The notes under the pieces were generated by a model. It worked only from the letters and a program-made list of their open reading frames with translations. It did no database searches and was not told the origin of the DNA. The position numbers and the translations under genes were made by a program. A stretch of 64,000 bases of DNA from Vibrio rotiferianus CAIM 577 = LMG 21460 (GTDB lineage Bacteria; Pseudomonadota; Gammaproteobacteria; Enterobacterales; Vibrionaceae): positions 62,001-126,000 of the forward strand of contig NZ_APHW01000013.1 of assembly GCF_002741985.1 (NCBI RefSeq). The letters run 5' to 3'. This document shows positions 33,958-41,687 of the stretch, piece by piece (the stretch's first letter is position 1; each line of letters opens with the position of its first letter).

Positions 33958-35386
33958 TGTAAAGACCTAGACAGTTGGATATGCCACTTCTGTACTTGAT
34001 CATTAACGGCTTTACGTTGCTTTTTCGTCATATAGTTTTTGGCGATTAAGAAGTAAACACAGCACATTACGATGCAGCATAGCATTGCGATAAAGGTTGA
34101 AGGGCTGGAGTGCACGAGTACCAGTCCGAAACCGGAGAGTAAGTGCATCACAACCAATAAGTTGATATTAAACCTCATTTTTATACAGCTCTTACCAACA
34201 AAGAGCGTCATTACGAGTTTTGCCATTTGAGCAATGTAGAGCGCGATGAATACCCCCCCCAGATTCCAATGTCGTTTAGGCTGAAAAGTAGTAGTACAGC
34301 AAGACTAGCGGAACAAGCATTAATCAGAAGTAGCTTATTGGTGTGCTTTTTATAGAGGATTGGGAGGTTGAGGAGTTCGTACCATTCTTTAAGCATTGCG
34401 ATTGGTAGTAGGAACAGGGTGTATAGAAAGGCATCGTGGTAAGTTTCTGGCAGCAACGTATGTATGATGATATAGGCTAAAGTCGCAACCAAAGTTGTTA
34501 ATGCTGCAATGTAGATGACGCCTAGGTGGGTTATTCGTATGGCTGTATTTGTATTACCTTCCTCAAGGAACGCAAATCGTCGAGGCATCCACCACATACC
34601 AAAAGGCTGGACCAATATGCACATCCCTAAAGCAAATTTAGCAGCGATAGCGTATACGCCCAATGTTTCTAAAGACGCATTGGCACCGATAAACCAACGC
34701 TCAGCGCCATTTAAGCAAAAGGCCATTAGACCCGCGAGCATGATTGGCGTGCTGTAACGGAGAAACGTGTATATTTGTTCTTTGCTCGGAAAAGCGAAGT
34801 GATAACGATTAATGAGGTGGAGCCAAACAAACTGAATTGAGGAAGCCACTAGGCCGCCCAGTAGCACCGATAATACAGAAGGTGAGGCGTTCAATGCTGT
34901 AATGATGAAAATAACTTGAAGCAGGGTGGTTGATACCATCATGGTAAACAAGGTTTTCGCTTTATCGTCCTTCATCCTCAACCACGCAGTACCGATACCA
35001 ATACTGCCCTCAAGGCTGATACACAAAATGATAACGATAAGCTCAAGCAACATAAACTCGGTTGGCAGGGGAACAAGGGAGAGCATTGCAAACAGAGCCA
35101 GTGCAGTAATAAACGATATGCTAACGGTTAACGTGTAGATGTTGTTTCTTAGTTTTAATTGTACGTTTGTTCGTTTTTCTGTTCCGACAAATCGAAAGAG
35201 AGCTTCGTTTAGCGCAAAGCAAACAACCAAAGCAACGACAACGTTAAAAGAAGTAAGTAACTCCAATTTCCCCATCTGTGCAGGTGCTAAGAAATGAGGG
35301 ATCACAGGCAGCATTAATAAGCTAATGCTTTTATTAATAACCAGCGCCAAAGCGAAGTAAGACATGTTGATCATAGCCTTAGACAT
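33954..35386 (-). pseudogene. sypK: Polysaccharide flippase sypK (Wzx/MATE-type), out of frame at a G8 tract
   Basis: Moves lipid-linked repeat units across the inner membrane. From ATG 35386 (AAGGGGGCCCATC before it, overlapping the sypJ stop by eight bases) the first eleven or so spans read in frame to a G8 tract at 34260-34253, then stop at 34211. The rest, about 100 residues with further spans (INLLVVMHLLSGFGLVLV, TFIAMLCCIVMCCVYFLIA), continues in another frame to TGA at 33954, overlapping sypL by four bases. Six or nine G would give IWGVFIALYIAQMAKL and about 477 residues. Without its end the transporter is probably inactive. Confidence 0.87.
34253..34260 (-). repeat. Mononucleotide tract G8 inside sypK
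   Basis: Eight G on the coding strand directly after ATCT (ATC TGG ...). The frame needs six or nine. Confidence 0.9.
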
Positions 35387-36545
35387 GATGGGCCCCCTTA
35401 GCAGGACGCTTATGCTTTGGCTTTGAGGTAAGATCATCACTTCCATTGCTTAATGTACGAAGAATTGATTCATAACATCGATTGGCTTTATAGAGTTGGG
35501 CTAGATTCAATGCCTCCATACTCATGGTCACCTTTTGCCAAGGTGATTCATTGAGCAAACGTATTGCGTTGTGAAGTGATTTCGGGCAATTGGGAGTGTA
35601 TTTAATGCAGTTTTTTCCGTGAATAAGTACTCGATCCCAATAACTGTCGTCACTAGGAATAACCACGCACATTCCAGCGGCTAGTGCTTCAAGGATTGAG
35701 AGACCAAATGGTTCGTTAATGCTGGTGGAAACAAATATTCCACAAGAAGCTCTAAGTTCATCGAGGTTGCTAGGAGAGTTCACCCACTGGATGTTACTCG
35801 CTTCAAAATCTGGTGTGGATGTATCTAATTCACTTTGCGGCTCTATATAGCATATTAGGGTGTCTATGTAGTTACCTTTATCTATACGACTCGCTTCAAC
35901 CAGAAGATCGACGTTTTTCCATTTGAGCAAACTTGCCGCCCAGAAGACGCGTTGAGACAGAGGATTCGCCGGGCTTGACCAACGCTGTTCAGACAGACCA
36001 TTAATAAAGATTTCGGCATTAAAGCTCATCCAGACTTTTCTTGTCTCCATTGCGGAGGTTTTTAGATATTTTTCCAAAGCGAGAAGAATGGAAGACTTTG
36101 TACTCGCGAGATAATAAATCTTTGCGGCTTTTGTAAGGCAATACCCTGTAGAGCGGGCGCCAGCTACTGGGCCATGAATCATTTGAACGATCGGTTTACT
36201 GATGATGAAGCGCAGCAAATACAATGGCATATCATTGCTAGGGCAAGACAGTCCCATATAACTATGAAACTTGGGTTCTCGAATAGCGATAAGCAAAAGC
36301 TGTAGAGTGTAAAAGCAGCACATCAACCAATAACCAAGGCCATAAGATTTTTGTATTGGAGAGATTTTTAGTGGCAATAACCTGATATTGGAATTCACCC
36401 TTAAGTGGGCTTCCCAATGTTGAACATGAGTAGAGGCAATATAACCAGTGATGTTTTTATTTTCGCAAAGGGCCAAAATTTCTGAGTTGGCGACTTTTGA
36501 ACCACCATTCATAGGTATCGAGTCAAACATTAATACGCGCTGCAT
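35379..36545 (-). CDS. sypJ: Glycosyltransferase, family 4 type
   Basis: 388 residues, GT-B. The N-terminal half has MFDSIPMNGGSKVANSEI (Gly-rich acceptor loop), and the C-terminal half has RVFWAASLLKWKNVDLLVEA and the GT4 E-x7-E region NEPFGLSILEALAAGMCVVIPSDDSYW. It follows sypI after 12 bases and overlaps sypK, so translation is coupled. Symbol by position in the syp order. Confidence 0.9.
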   Translation of the reverse strand: MQRVLMFDSIPMNGGSKVANSEILALCENKNITGYIASTHVQHWEAHLRVNSNIRLLPLKISPIQKSYGLGYWLMCCFYTLQLLLIAIREPKFHSYMGLSCPSNDMPLYLLRFIISKPIVQMIHGPVAGARSTGYCLTKAAKIYYLASTKSSILLALEKYLKTSAMETRKVWMSFNAEIFINGLSEQRWSSPANPLSQRVFWAASLLKWKNVDLLVEASRIDKGNYIDTLICYIEPQSELDTSTPDFEASNIQWVNSPSNLDELRASCGIFVSTSINEPFGLSILEALAAGMCVVIPSDDSYWDRVLIHGKNCIKYTPNCPKSLHNAIRLLNESPWQKVTMSMEALNLAQLYKANRCYESILRTLSNGSDDLTSKPKHKRPAKGAHHV

Positions 36546-36557
36546 TACTCACCCCCG

Positions 36558-37742
36558 CTAGTTCAGGTTTAACCATCGTGTGATGGGTTTTACCCCTCGT
36601 GAAAGAGGGATTCGTGTCGGTACACAGGCCTTAAGTTCCTCAAGGTAGATAGATTCAATCGCTTGTACCGAAGTGGCTACAGATAAGTTGTTTTCTGCAT
36701 GATTACGAGCGTTGAGCGATAACCTTTCGCGTAATGAAGCGTCAGTCATCATCTGCTGAATGGCATTTAGTAGGCTGGCCATGCCGGAACTCTGATATAA
36801 GAGCGCGTTGTGATTGTGTTTAAACAGCTCCGGGATACCACCAACCATAGGGGCAATAATAGGCAGTTCAGCAAGAGCAGCCTCACCAAGCGCTAGGCCA
36901 AAAGCTTCTTCATATGCACCACTAATAAAGGCATCTACATTACCAGTAAGCCATTCGGCAACGTTGTCCTGTTCACCAACAAAATGAATGCGCTCATCAA
37001 CACCTAGGCTTTTTGACAGTCGTTCTAAGTGCTCTCTTTCTTCTCCGTCACCGACAATGACCAAGTGTGGGTTTTGTTGGTGATAGTTGTGTAAACGCAT
37101 GGCATGAATGAGTCGATCAAACCCTTTACGTTGAATTAGAGAGCCGACAGACAAAAAGGTAAACGCGCTGGCAGGTATGCCTAAATCGCGCTTCACATCC
37201 TTCGATAGGGGCTTCTGTGTTAAAGAAACGCCGTTATGTACGACACGCATTTGTTGTTTTGGGTAGCCATCTTCTAGCAGTTGTAAACTCACATTTTCAC
37301 TAACGCAGATTAATTTAGGGGAGAGGTGTAACCCTAAAGAAAAGCGATCTCTTAGCGTGTAGTGGCAGTGTAGTTGTGTTACGAGTGGGATATCTGCCAT
37401 GCGTGCAGCCCAGCACATCCATTGACAAGGCCCGCCACTATTTACGTGTACAAGGTCAATGGCGTGCTCTTCTATCAAGTTTATGCCTTGTTTAATGAGC
37501 GTGTTCCAGCCACTTACGTCCCAGCGGGGCACATTCCAGCCACCAACCATATGAAACTCAGAAACCGTATTCTGAATACCTAACTGGCTGCATTTTTTCG
37601 CCAACGGCGAGCAATTAGTCCAAACGATTGGCTCAAACTTCGAACGATCTAGCCCTTTGAGTAGATCAAGCAACACGACCTCGCTACCTCGAAGCCAGTT
37701 GTCGCCGTAATGTACGTATAGAATTCGTTTGATGTTGTTCAT
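36558..37742 (-). CDS. sypI: Glycosyltransferase, family 4 type
   Basis: 394 residues from ATG 37742 (TTCGAGGTGATT before it; an in-frame GTG at 37748 overlaps that ribosome site). GT-B fold with ILYVHYGDNWLRGSEVVLLDLL, LHCHYTLRD, FTFLSVGSLIQRKGFDRLIHAM, VIVGDGEEREHLERL and SGAYEEAFGLALGEAALAELPIIAPMVGGIPE, which holds the GT4 Glu pair. First gene of the second syp transcription unit, behind its own sigma54 promoter. Confidence 0.93.
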   Translation of the reverse strand: MNNIKRILYVHYGDNWLRGSEVVLLDLLKGLDRSKFEPIVWTNCSPLAKKCSQLGIQNTVSEFHMVGGWNVPRWDVSGWNTLIKQGINLIEEHAIDLVHVNSGGPCQWMCWAARMADIPLVTQLHCHYTLRDRFSLGLHLSPKLICVSENVSLQLLEDGYPKQQMRVVHNGVSLTQKPLSKDVKRDLGIPASAFTFLSVGSLIQRKGFDRLIHAMRLHNYHQQNPHLVIVGDGEEREHLERLSKSLGVDERIHFVGEQDNVAEWLTGNVDAFISGAYEEAFGLALGEAALAELPIIAPMVGGIPELFKHNHNALLYQSSGMASLLNAIQQMMTDASLRERLSLNARNHAENNLSVATSVQAIESIYLEELKACVPTRIPLSRGVKPITRWLNLN

Positions 37743-37780
37743 AATCACCTCGAATAGCCAATCTGTTATGTGTCAACAGT

Positions 37781-37796
37781 TGCAACCGAGATGCCA
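37781..37796 (-). promoter_or_regulatory. Sigma54 promoter of sypI
   Basis: Minus strand TGGCATCTCGGTTGCA is a near-perfect -24/-12 element (TGGCAT-N5-TTGCA, GG-N10-GC), 39 bases before the sypI ATG. This is the best of the three syp promoters. Confidence 0.92.
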
Positions 37797-37868
37797 AAAT
37801 ATGCCATTAGTTTATATGTATGATTTTGTTTGGTTTATTGGTTTGTGGTGAGCAAGGGAGGGGATGCA

Positions 37869-37885
37869 TTCTCAAAATGAGATTC
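37869..37885 (-). promoter_or_regulatory. SypG-type enhancer upstream of sypI
   Basis: TTCTCAAAATGAGAT, a near-palindrome of the TTCTCANNNTGA type, lies about 75 bases upstream of the sigma54 promoter. A second half-site follows in the next 13 bases. Confidence 0.7.
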
Positions 37886-37937
37886 GAAATGAGGATTCTA
37901 TCTCGAACAAAATTTAACCGCGAAAGATCAACAGACC

Positions 37938-38984
37938 CTAATAGTATTGGACGAGTTTAGGAATCACACTCTCGGTGGAAAAGTTATTGGATATGGTCTC
38001 TATTGCTTTCTGTCGGACTAGCGTTTTTTGTGTTTCAGGCAACGTAGCCCAAAGAGACAGTTTGTCTGAGAGAGCTCGAACATCCTTTGCTAGAAACCCA
38101 TTACTGCCATCGACTATAAGCTCTGGCAGCCGACCTACAGAAAAACTCAACACCACAATCCCTCGGGCCATGGCTTCAAGAGCTGCCATTGGCAAGCCTT
38201 CGTAGCGTGAAGATATGACGAGCAAGTCGATATTTGACCAAACCTTGTCCATGTTTTTCTGATGGCCATAAAAGGTAATGTTGTTTGGTGCATTAAGTTC
38301 CAGCTGAGCTCGGTCTGGTCCATCACCATAAATAGAGAAGTTTGTATTTGGGTTGAGCTTTGCTAGTTGTATGAAATTATCGGCCCCTTTTTCATGGCTT
38401 AAACGTCCAACAAAGGCGATTTGCTGATAGTTAGGGATATTTCGCGGTAGGGACACAAAGTTATTTAGCAATATCGATGAGCAGGGTAGTTTACGCTGAA
38501 TTTCTTTACTCACTGCAAAGCGAGAGTTTGAAACAAAGCCAGTATAGCGATCAAAAAAATCATACAGCCATACCTTACCTGTTGGTGATTCTCCTGCATG
38601 AAAAGTTGATATCAGTTTGGGAAAGGTACGAGACAGAATTTTAGCGACTCTTGCGACAAGCGCAGCTTTGTAGCCGTGGGTATGGATAACGTCTGGCTTG
38701 TACTGCATTACAGCGGACGACAACTGCTGAAAGAGGCGCTTTTGCTGCCCGTTGGAAGATAATTGATCTAAGTAGGCACACTCAATATGCTCATTAGACA
38801 GCTTTTGATGAAGAATCGAATGTGTATCGTAGTGGTTAGTAAAAATCACCAAAGGTCTATAGCCAAACAGTTTCAACCCTTTAGCCAATTCAAGTATGTG
38901 GCTTTCTATTCCACCAAAGATCCGGCTATCGATTAGCAGCCAGATCTTTTTACTTGCGGGTTTCTTACTCAATTTTGGCCTCAT
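37938..38984 (-). CDS. sypH: Glycosyltransferase, family 4 type
   Basis: 348 residues, GT-B. IWLLIDSRIFGGIESHILELAKGL is the acceptor-side start, VIHTHGYKAALVARVAKIL follows, and the nucleotide-sugar half shows QIAFVGRLSHEKGADNFIQLA, FSIYGDGPDRAQLEL and VISSRYEGLPMAALEAMARGIVVLSFSVG. It overlaps the end of sypG by 20 bases, so it belongs to the first transcription unit. Confidence 0.91.
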   Translation of the reverse strand: MRPKLSKKPASKKIWLLIDSRIFGGIESHILELAKGLKLFGYRPLVIFTNHYDTHSILHQKLSNEHIECAYLDQLSSNGQQKRLFQQLSSAVMQYKPDVIHTHGYKAALVARVAKILSRTFPKLISTFHAGESPTGKVWLYDFFDRYTGFVSNSRFAVSKEIQRKLPCSSILLNNFVSLPRNIPNYQQIAFVGRLSHEKGADNFIQLAKLNPNTNFSIYGDGPDRAQLELNAPNNITFYGHQKNMDKVWSNIDLLVISSRYEGLPMAALEAMARGIVVLSFSVGRLPELIVDGSNGFLAKDVRALSDKLSLWATLPETQKTLVRQKAIETISNNFSTESVIPKLVQYY

Positions 38985-40470
38985 CTGCTTCCCACGCTTG
39001 TTTCTTGCGGTATACCGTTGATGGGCTTAGCTCCAGCATTACAGCGGCATTGAGAACATTGCCATCACAAAAATTAATGGCGTTTTGAATCGCCTCTCGC
39101 TCGACTTCCCACATTGGGCGAATGCTGCCATCGTCATTAAAGTATGGAGTATTGTTTGAGTGAGTACGCGCGATAGGTTCATCGATATAAGATGGGCGTG
39201 TTTCGATGTTTTTTAGGTCGGAACTCGGTGTGATCTGCTGTACATGGTTTACTGAATCGCGACCAAAATTAGCGCTTGTTGTGTCTGTTTGAGCTCTCTT
39301 TTTGGCGGTTAACTGTGAAGGTAAGTGGGATAGGGAAACTTGCTCTTCGTTATTCAAAACAACAATGTTGCGAATGATGTTTTGTAGTTGTCGCACATTT
39401 CCCGGCCAAGCGTACGCTTTGAAAAGAGTTTGAACCTCTTTACTTAACGATTTGAATTTTTTCTTGTCTTGTTTTGCATAAGTGTTCAAGAAGTGAGTGG
39501 CAAGTGTGACTATGTCACTTCCTCTCTCGGATAATGGTGGCATATCGATTGGCACAACATGTACACGATAATACAGATCTTCACGAAATCGTCCTTGTTC
39601 AACTTCTTCTAGAGGATCTCGGTTCGTTGCACAGATAATGCGTACGTCTACCTTCATCTCTCTGCTAGCGCCTAGTGGTGTGTAGGTTCCTGTCTGTAAG
39701 AAGCGCAGGAGCTTTTTCTGCATTTCTAGCTCCATTTCGCATAGTTCATCCAGAAACAATGTACCACCATGTGCCAGTGTGGCCGCTCCTTTTCGGTCTG
39801 TGGTTGCTCCGGTGAAGGCTCCTTTGACATGACCAAATATCTCACTCTCCATGAGGTCTCTCGGAATAGCACCACAGTTGATAGCAATGAAAGGCTTATC
39901 ACGACGATCACTTTGACGATGGATAGCTTCTGCACAAACTTCTTTACCCGTGCCACTCTCTCCGACAATGAACACACTGGCTGTAGTAGGGGCTACCGCA
40001 TCGATTGTTTTGTAAACGGCCTGCATTGGTAGGCTAGAACCGATAAAGCCGTGATAGTTGTGTCTATCGAAAGTTGCTTGGATGTTTTCAACTAAATGTT
40101 CGAGCTTCGCCCGCTTGAGGTGCAATGAGACGGATGTTTTGAGGCGATCCGCATTGATGGGCTTCTCTAAAAAGTCTTCCGCTCCCTTTTGAATCAGATT
40201 GACCGCTAAATTTACGCTGCCATGAGCCGTTGCAATAATTACCGAGGTTTGAATATTGTTCTCGTTAATCCAATCTAAGACGTCTTCACCAGACATATCA
40301 GGCAACTTAATATCCAGGATGACAAGTTGAGGTTTGGTTCGTTCAATAAACTGTTTAGCCTCTTTACCTGTTTCAACATGGAAAATATCATAAGGCTCAT
40401 CTTTAACATATTGTTTATATAAGATAGCAAGAGAGGTTGAATCCTCTACCAATAAAACCTTCGGTCTCAT
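38965..40470 (-). CDS. sypG: Sigma54-dependent response regulator, activator of the locus
   Basis: 501 residues. The receiver spans 1-120 with phospho-acceptor Asp53 (LVILDIKLPDMSG). The AAA+ sigma54-interaction domain spans about 145-385 with Walker A GESGTGKE, the sigma54-contacting loop GAFTGA and Walker B GGTLFLDEL. A C-terminal Fis-type helix-turn-helix (NAAVMLELSPSTVYRKKQ) ends it. It matches SypG, which switches on syp promoters when phosphorylated. The sigma54 promoters and TTCTCANNNTGA elements in this window are its expected targets. It receives phosphate from an Hpt protein; one is encoded just upstream. Confidence 0.96.
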   Translation of the reverse strand: MRPKVLLVEDSTSLAILYKQYVKDEPYDIFHVETGKEAKQFIERTKPQLVILDIKLPDMSGEDVLDWINENNIQTSVIIATAHGSVNLAVNLIQKGAEDFLEKPINADRLKTSVSLHLKRAKLEHLVENIQATFDRHNYHGFIGSSLPMQAVYKTIDAVAPTTASVFIVGESGTGKEVCAEAIHRQSDRRDKPFIAINCGAIPRDLMESEIFGHVKGAFTGATTDRKGAATLAHGGTLFLDELCEMELEMQKKLLRFLQTGTYTPLGASREMKVDVRIICATNRDPLEEVEQGRFREDLYYRVHVVPIDMPPLSERGSDIVTLATHFLNTYAKQDKKKFKSLSKEVQTLFKAYAWPGNVRQLQNIIRNIVVLNNEEQVSLSHLPSQLTAKKRAQTDTTSANFGRDSVNHVQQITPSSDLKNIETRPSYIDEPIARTHSNNTPYFNDDGSIRPMWEVEREAIQNAINFCDGNVLNAAVMLELSPSTVYRKKQAWEADEAKIE

Positions 40471-40615
40471 AATCCTTCCCCAACGTTATTCCATCATCGT
40501 TATCATTTTTGTTTTAATCTTTCTTAACATAAGTATTAGCATATGCTGTATCGGATGGAAGATATTACTTTATTTTTTAATGAATTAAGTGATCAAACGC
40601 AGTGATTGATGACGG

Positions 40616-40993
40616 CTAAAGCCCCATGTTTTTTCTATCAACTAACGCAGAAAAAGAGCGCTGGGCGAGTGTTGGCAGTTCTTCACATTTGGCTATAGCC
40701 TGTTGGTTTTCACCGTCTAAGCATAGTTTTTCTATGTCTCGAGCTAAGCGTGAGAGAGCTCGATTACCTAATGCCAGAGCAGAGCTTCCTAGTGTATGTA
40801 CCTCAAATTCAAGCTGCTCTAAGTTGTGTGTCAGAACCGCTTGCTCAATGTTTGCAAGTCGTTGTTGTGATTCATCAATATAGTGCTCGATGAGCATTGG
40901 AATAATGTCTGCACTCGTATCCTTTATCATTTGCTGCAGTATCGTTTCGTCAACGAGTTCACCTTTTGATAGTCGTTCGGTCGCTTCCTTCAT
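40616..40993 (-). CDS. Stand-alone histidine phosphotransfer (Hpt) protein
   Basis: 125 residues from ATG 40993 (GAAAGGGGTAATGTG before it). The Hpt four-helix bundle is marked by His66 in EFEVHTLGSSALALGNRALS, the phospho-accepting motif. There is no kinase or receiver domain. It sits between sypD and sypG, where V. fischeri has sypE and the hybrid kinase sypF, whose C-terminal Hpt passes phosphate to SypG. It may have come from a sypF that lost its other domains, or replaced it. A 145-base gap separates it from sypG. Confidence 0.92.
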   Translation of the reverse strand: MKEATERLSKGELVDETILQQMIKDTSADIIPMLIEHYIDESQQRLANIEQAVLTHNLEQLEFEVHTLGSSALALGNRALSRLARDIEKLCLDGENQQAIAKCEELPTLAQRSFSALVDRKNMGL

Positions 40994-41006
40994 CACATTA
41001 CCCCTT

Positions 41007-41687
41007 TCACAGTTCTAATAATTCACTTTTATGTACTGATTCTATCCAGTTTTGTCGCCAACGGATGGGAATGAATCGCAATTTTTCAATTTGTCTTAGT
41101 ATCTCTTCCTTGAGGCTAGGTGAGTGTTTCATGTTTAAAACAGAACCAATCAGGTGTGCACCGCTTGAATCAAGAAGTGATTTAGCTTGCTCTAGCTGTC
41201 TTGTTGTCGTTTGGCCAAAACAAGTGACCAGTATCGTTGCGTCACAAGTTGATGCGACCATGTGGGCTGGGACGTTGCTTTTATTTAGACTTAGCAGTGG
41301 TGAAGTATCGAACACAATTTTGTCATAACGTGATAACCAATCCTTGATGTCACTAGATAGATATTTAGGGTCTCGAAAGTTGAGTTGCTTAGTTGCCTGT
41401 TCGGGGGCAGTCACTCCAACAAATGCTTGGTGGCTAGACGTATGGCCGATCAGCTGTCCAACCTCGTCGTCCAGCTTATACAAAGCTTCAAATGCAGGTT
41501 TGTGAAGGTTGAAATCCACATATAAAGTGCGTTGGCCAGCTAAGATAAATCGCTCAGCAAGTGACGCTGCAACAGAGGTTACCCCGTCTTCACTTTGACA
41601 AGCACTGATACAAATTGAGCGGTGTCCATTAAGTTCACATTGTAAATAAAGCTGCTCTATTTCAGCATGCGTTGCTGGTATCGTCAT
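41007..41687 (-). CDS. sypD: BY-kinase-like protein with degenerate Walker A
   Basis: 226 residues of the CpsD/CapB MinD-like fold. Walker A' is TLYVDFNLHKP and Walker B is YDKIVFDTSPLL. The P-loop reads ACQSEDGVTSVAASLAE where a bacterial tyrosine kinase has GEGKS/T: the invariant Lys is replaced by Val. There is also no C-terminal tyrosine cluster. It may work as a non-catalytic partner of SypO or SypC, or have atypical activity. It shares one base with the sypC stop (TAATG). Confidence 0.88.
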   Translation of the reverse strand: MTIPATHAEIEQLYLQCELNGHRSICISACQSEDGVTSVAASLAERFILAGQRTLYVDFNLHKPAFEALYKLDDEVGQLIGHTSSHQAFVGVTAPEQATKQLNFRDPKYLSSDIKDWLSRYDKIVFDTSPLLSLNKSNVPAHMVASTCDATILVTCFGQTTTRQLEQAKSLLDSSGAHLIGSVLNMKHSPSLKEEILRQIEKLRFIPIRWRQNWIESVHKSELLEL

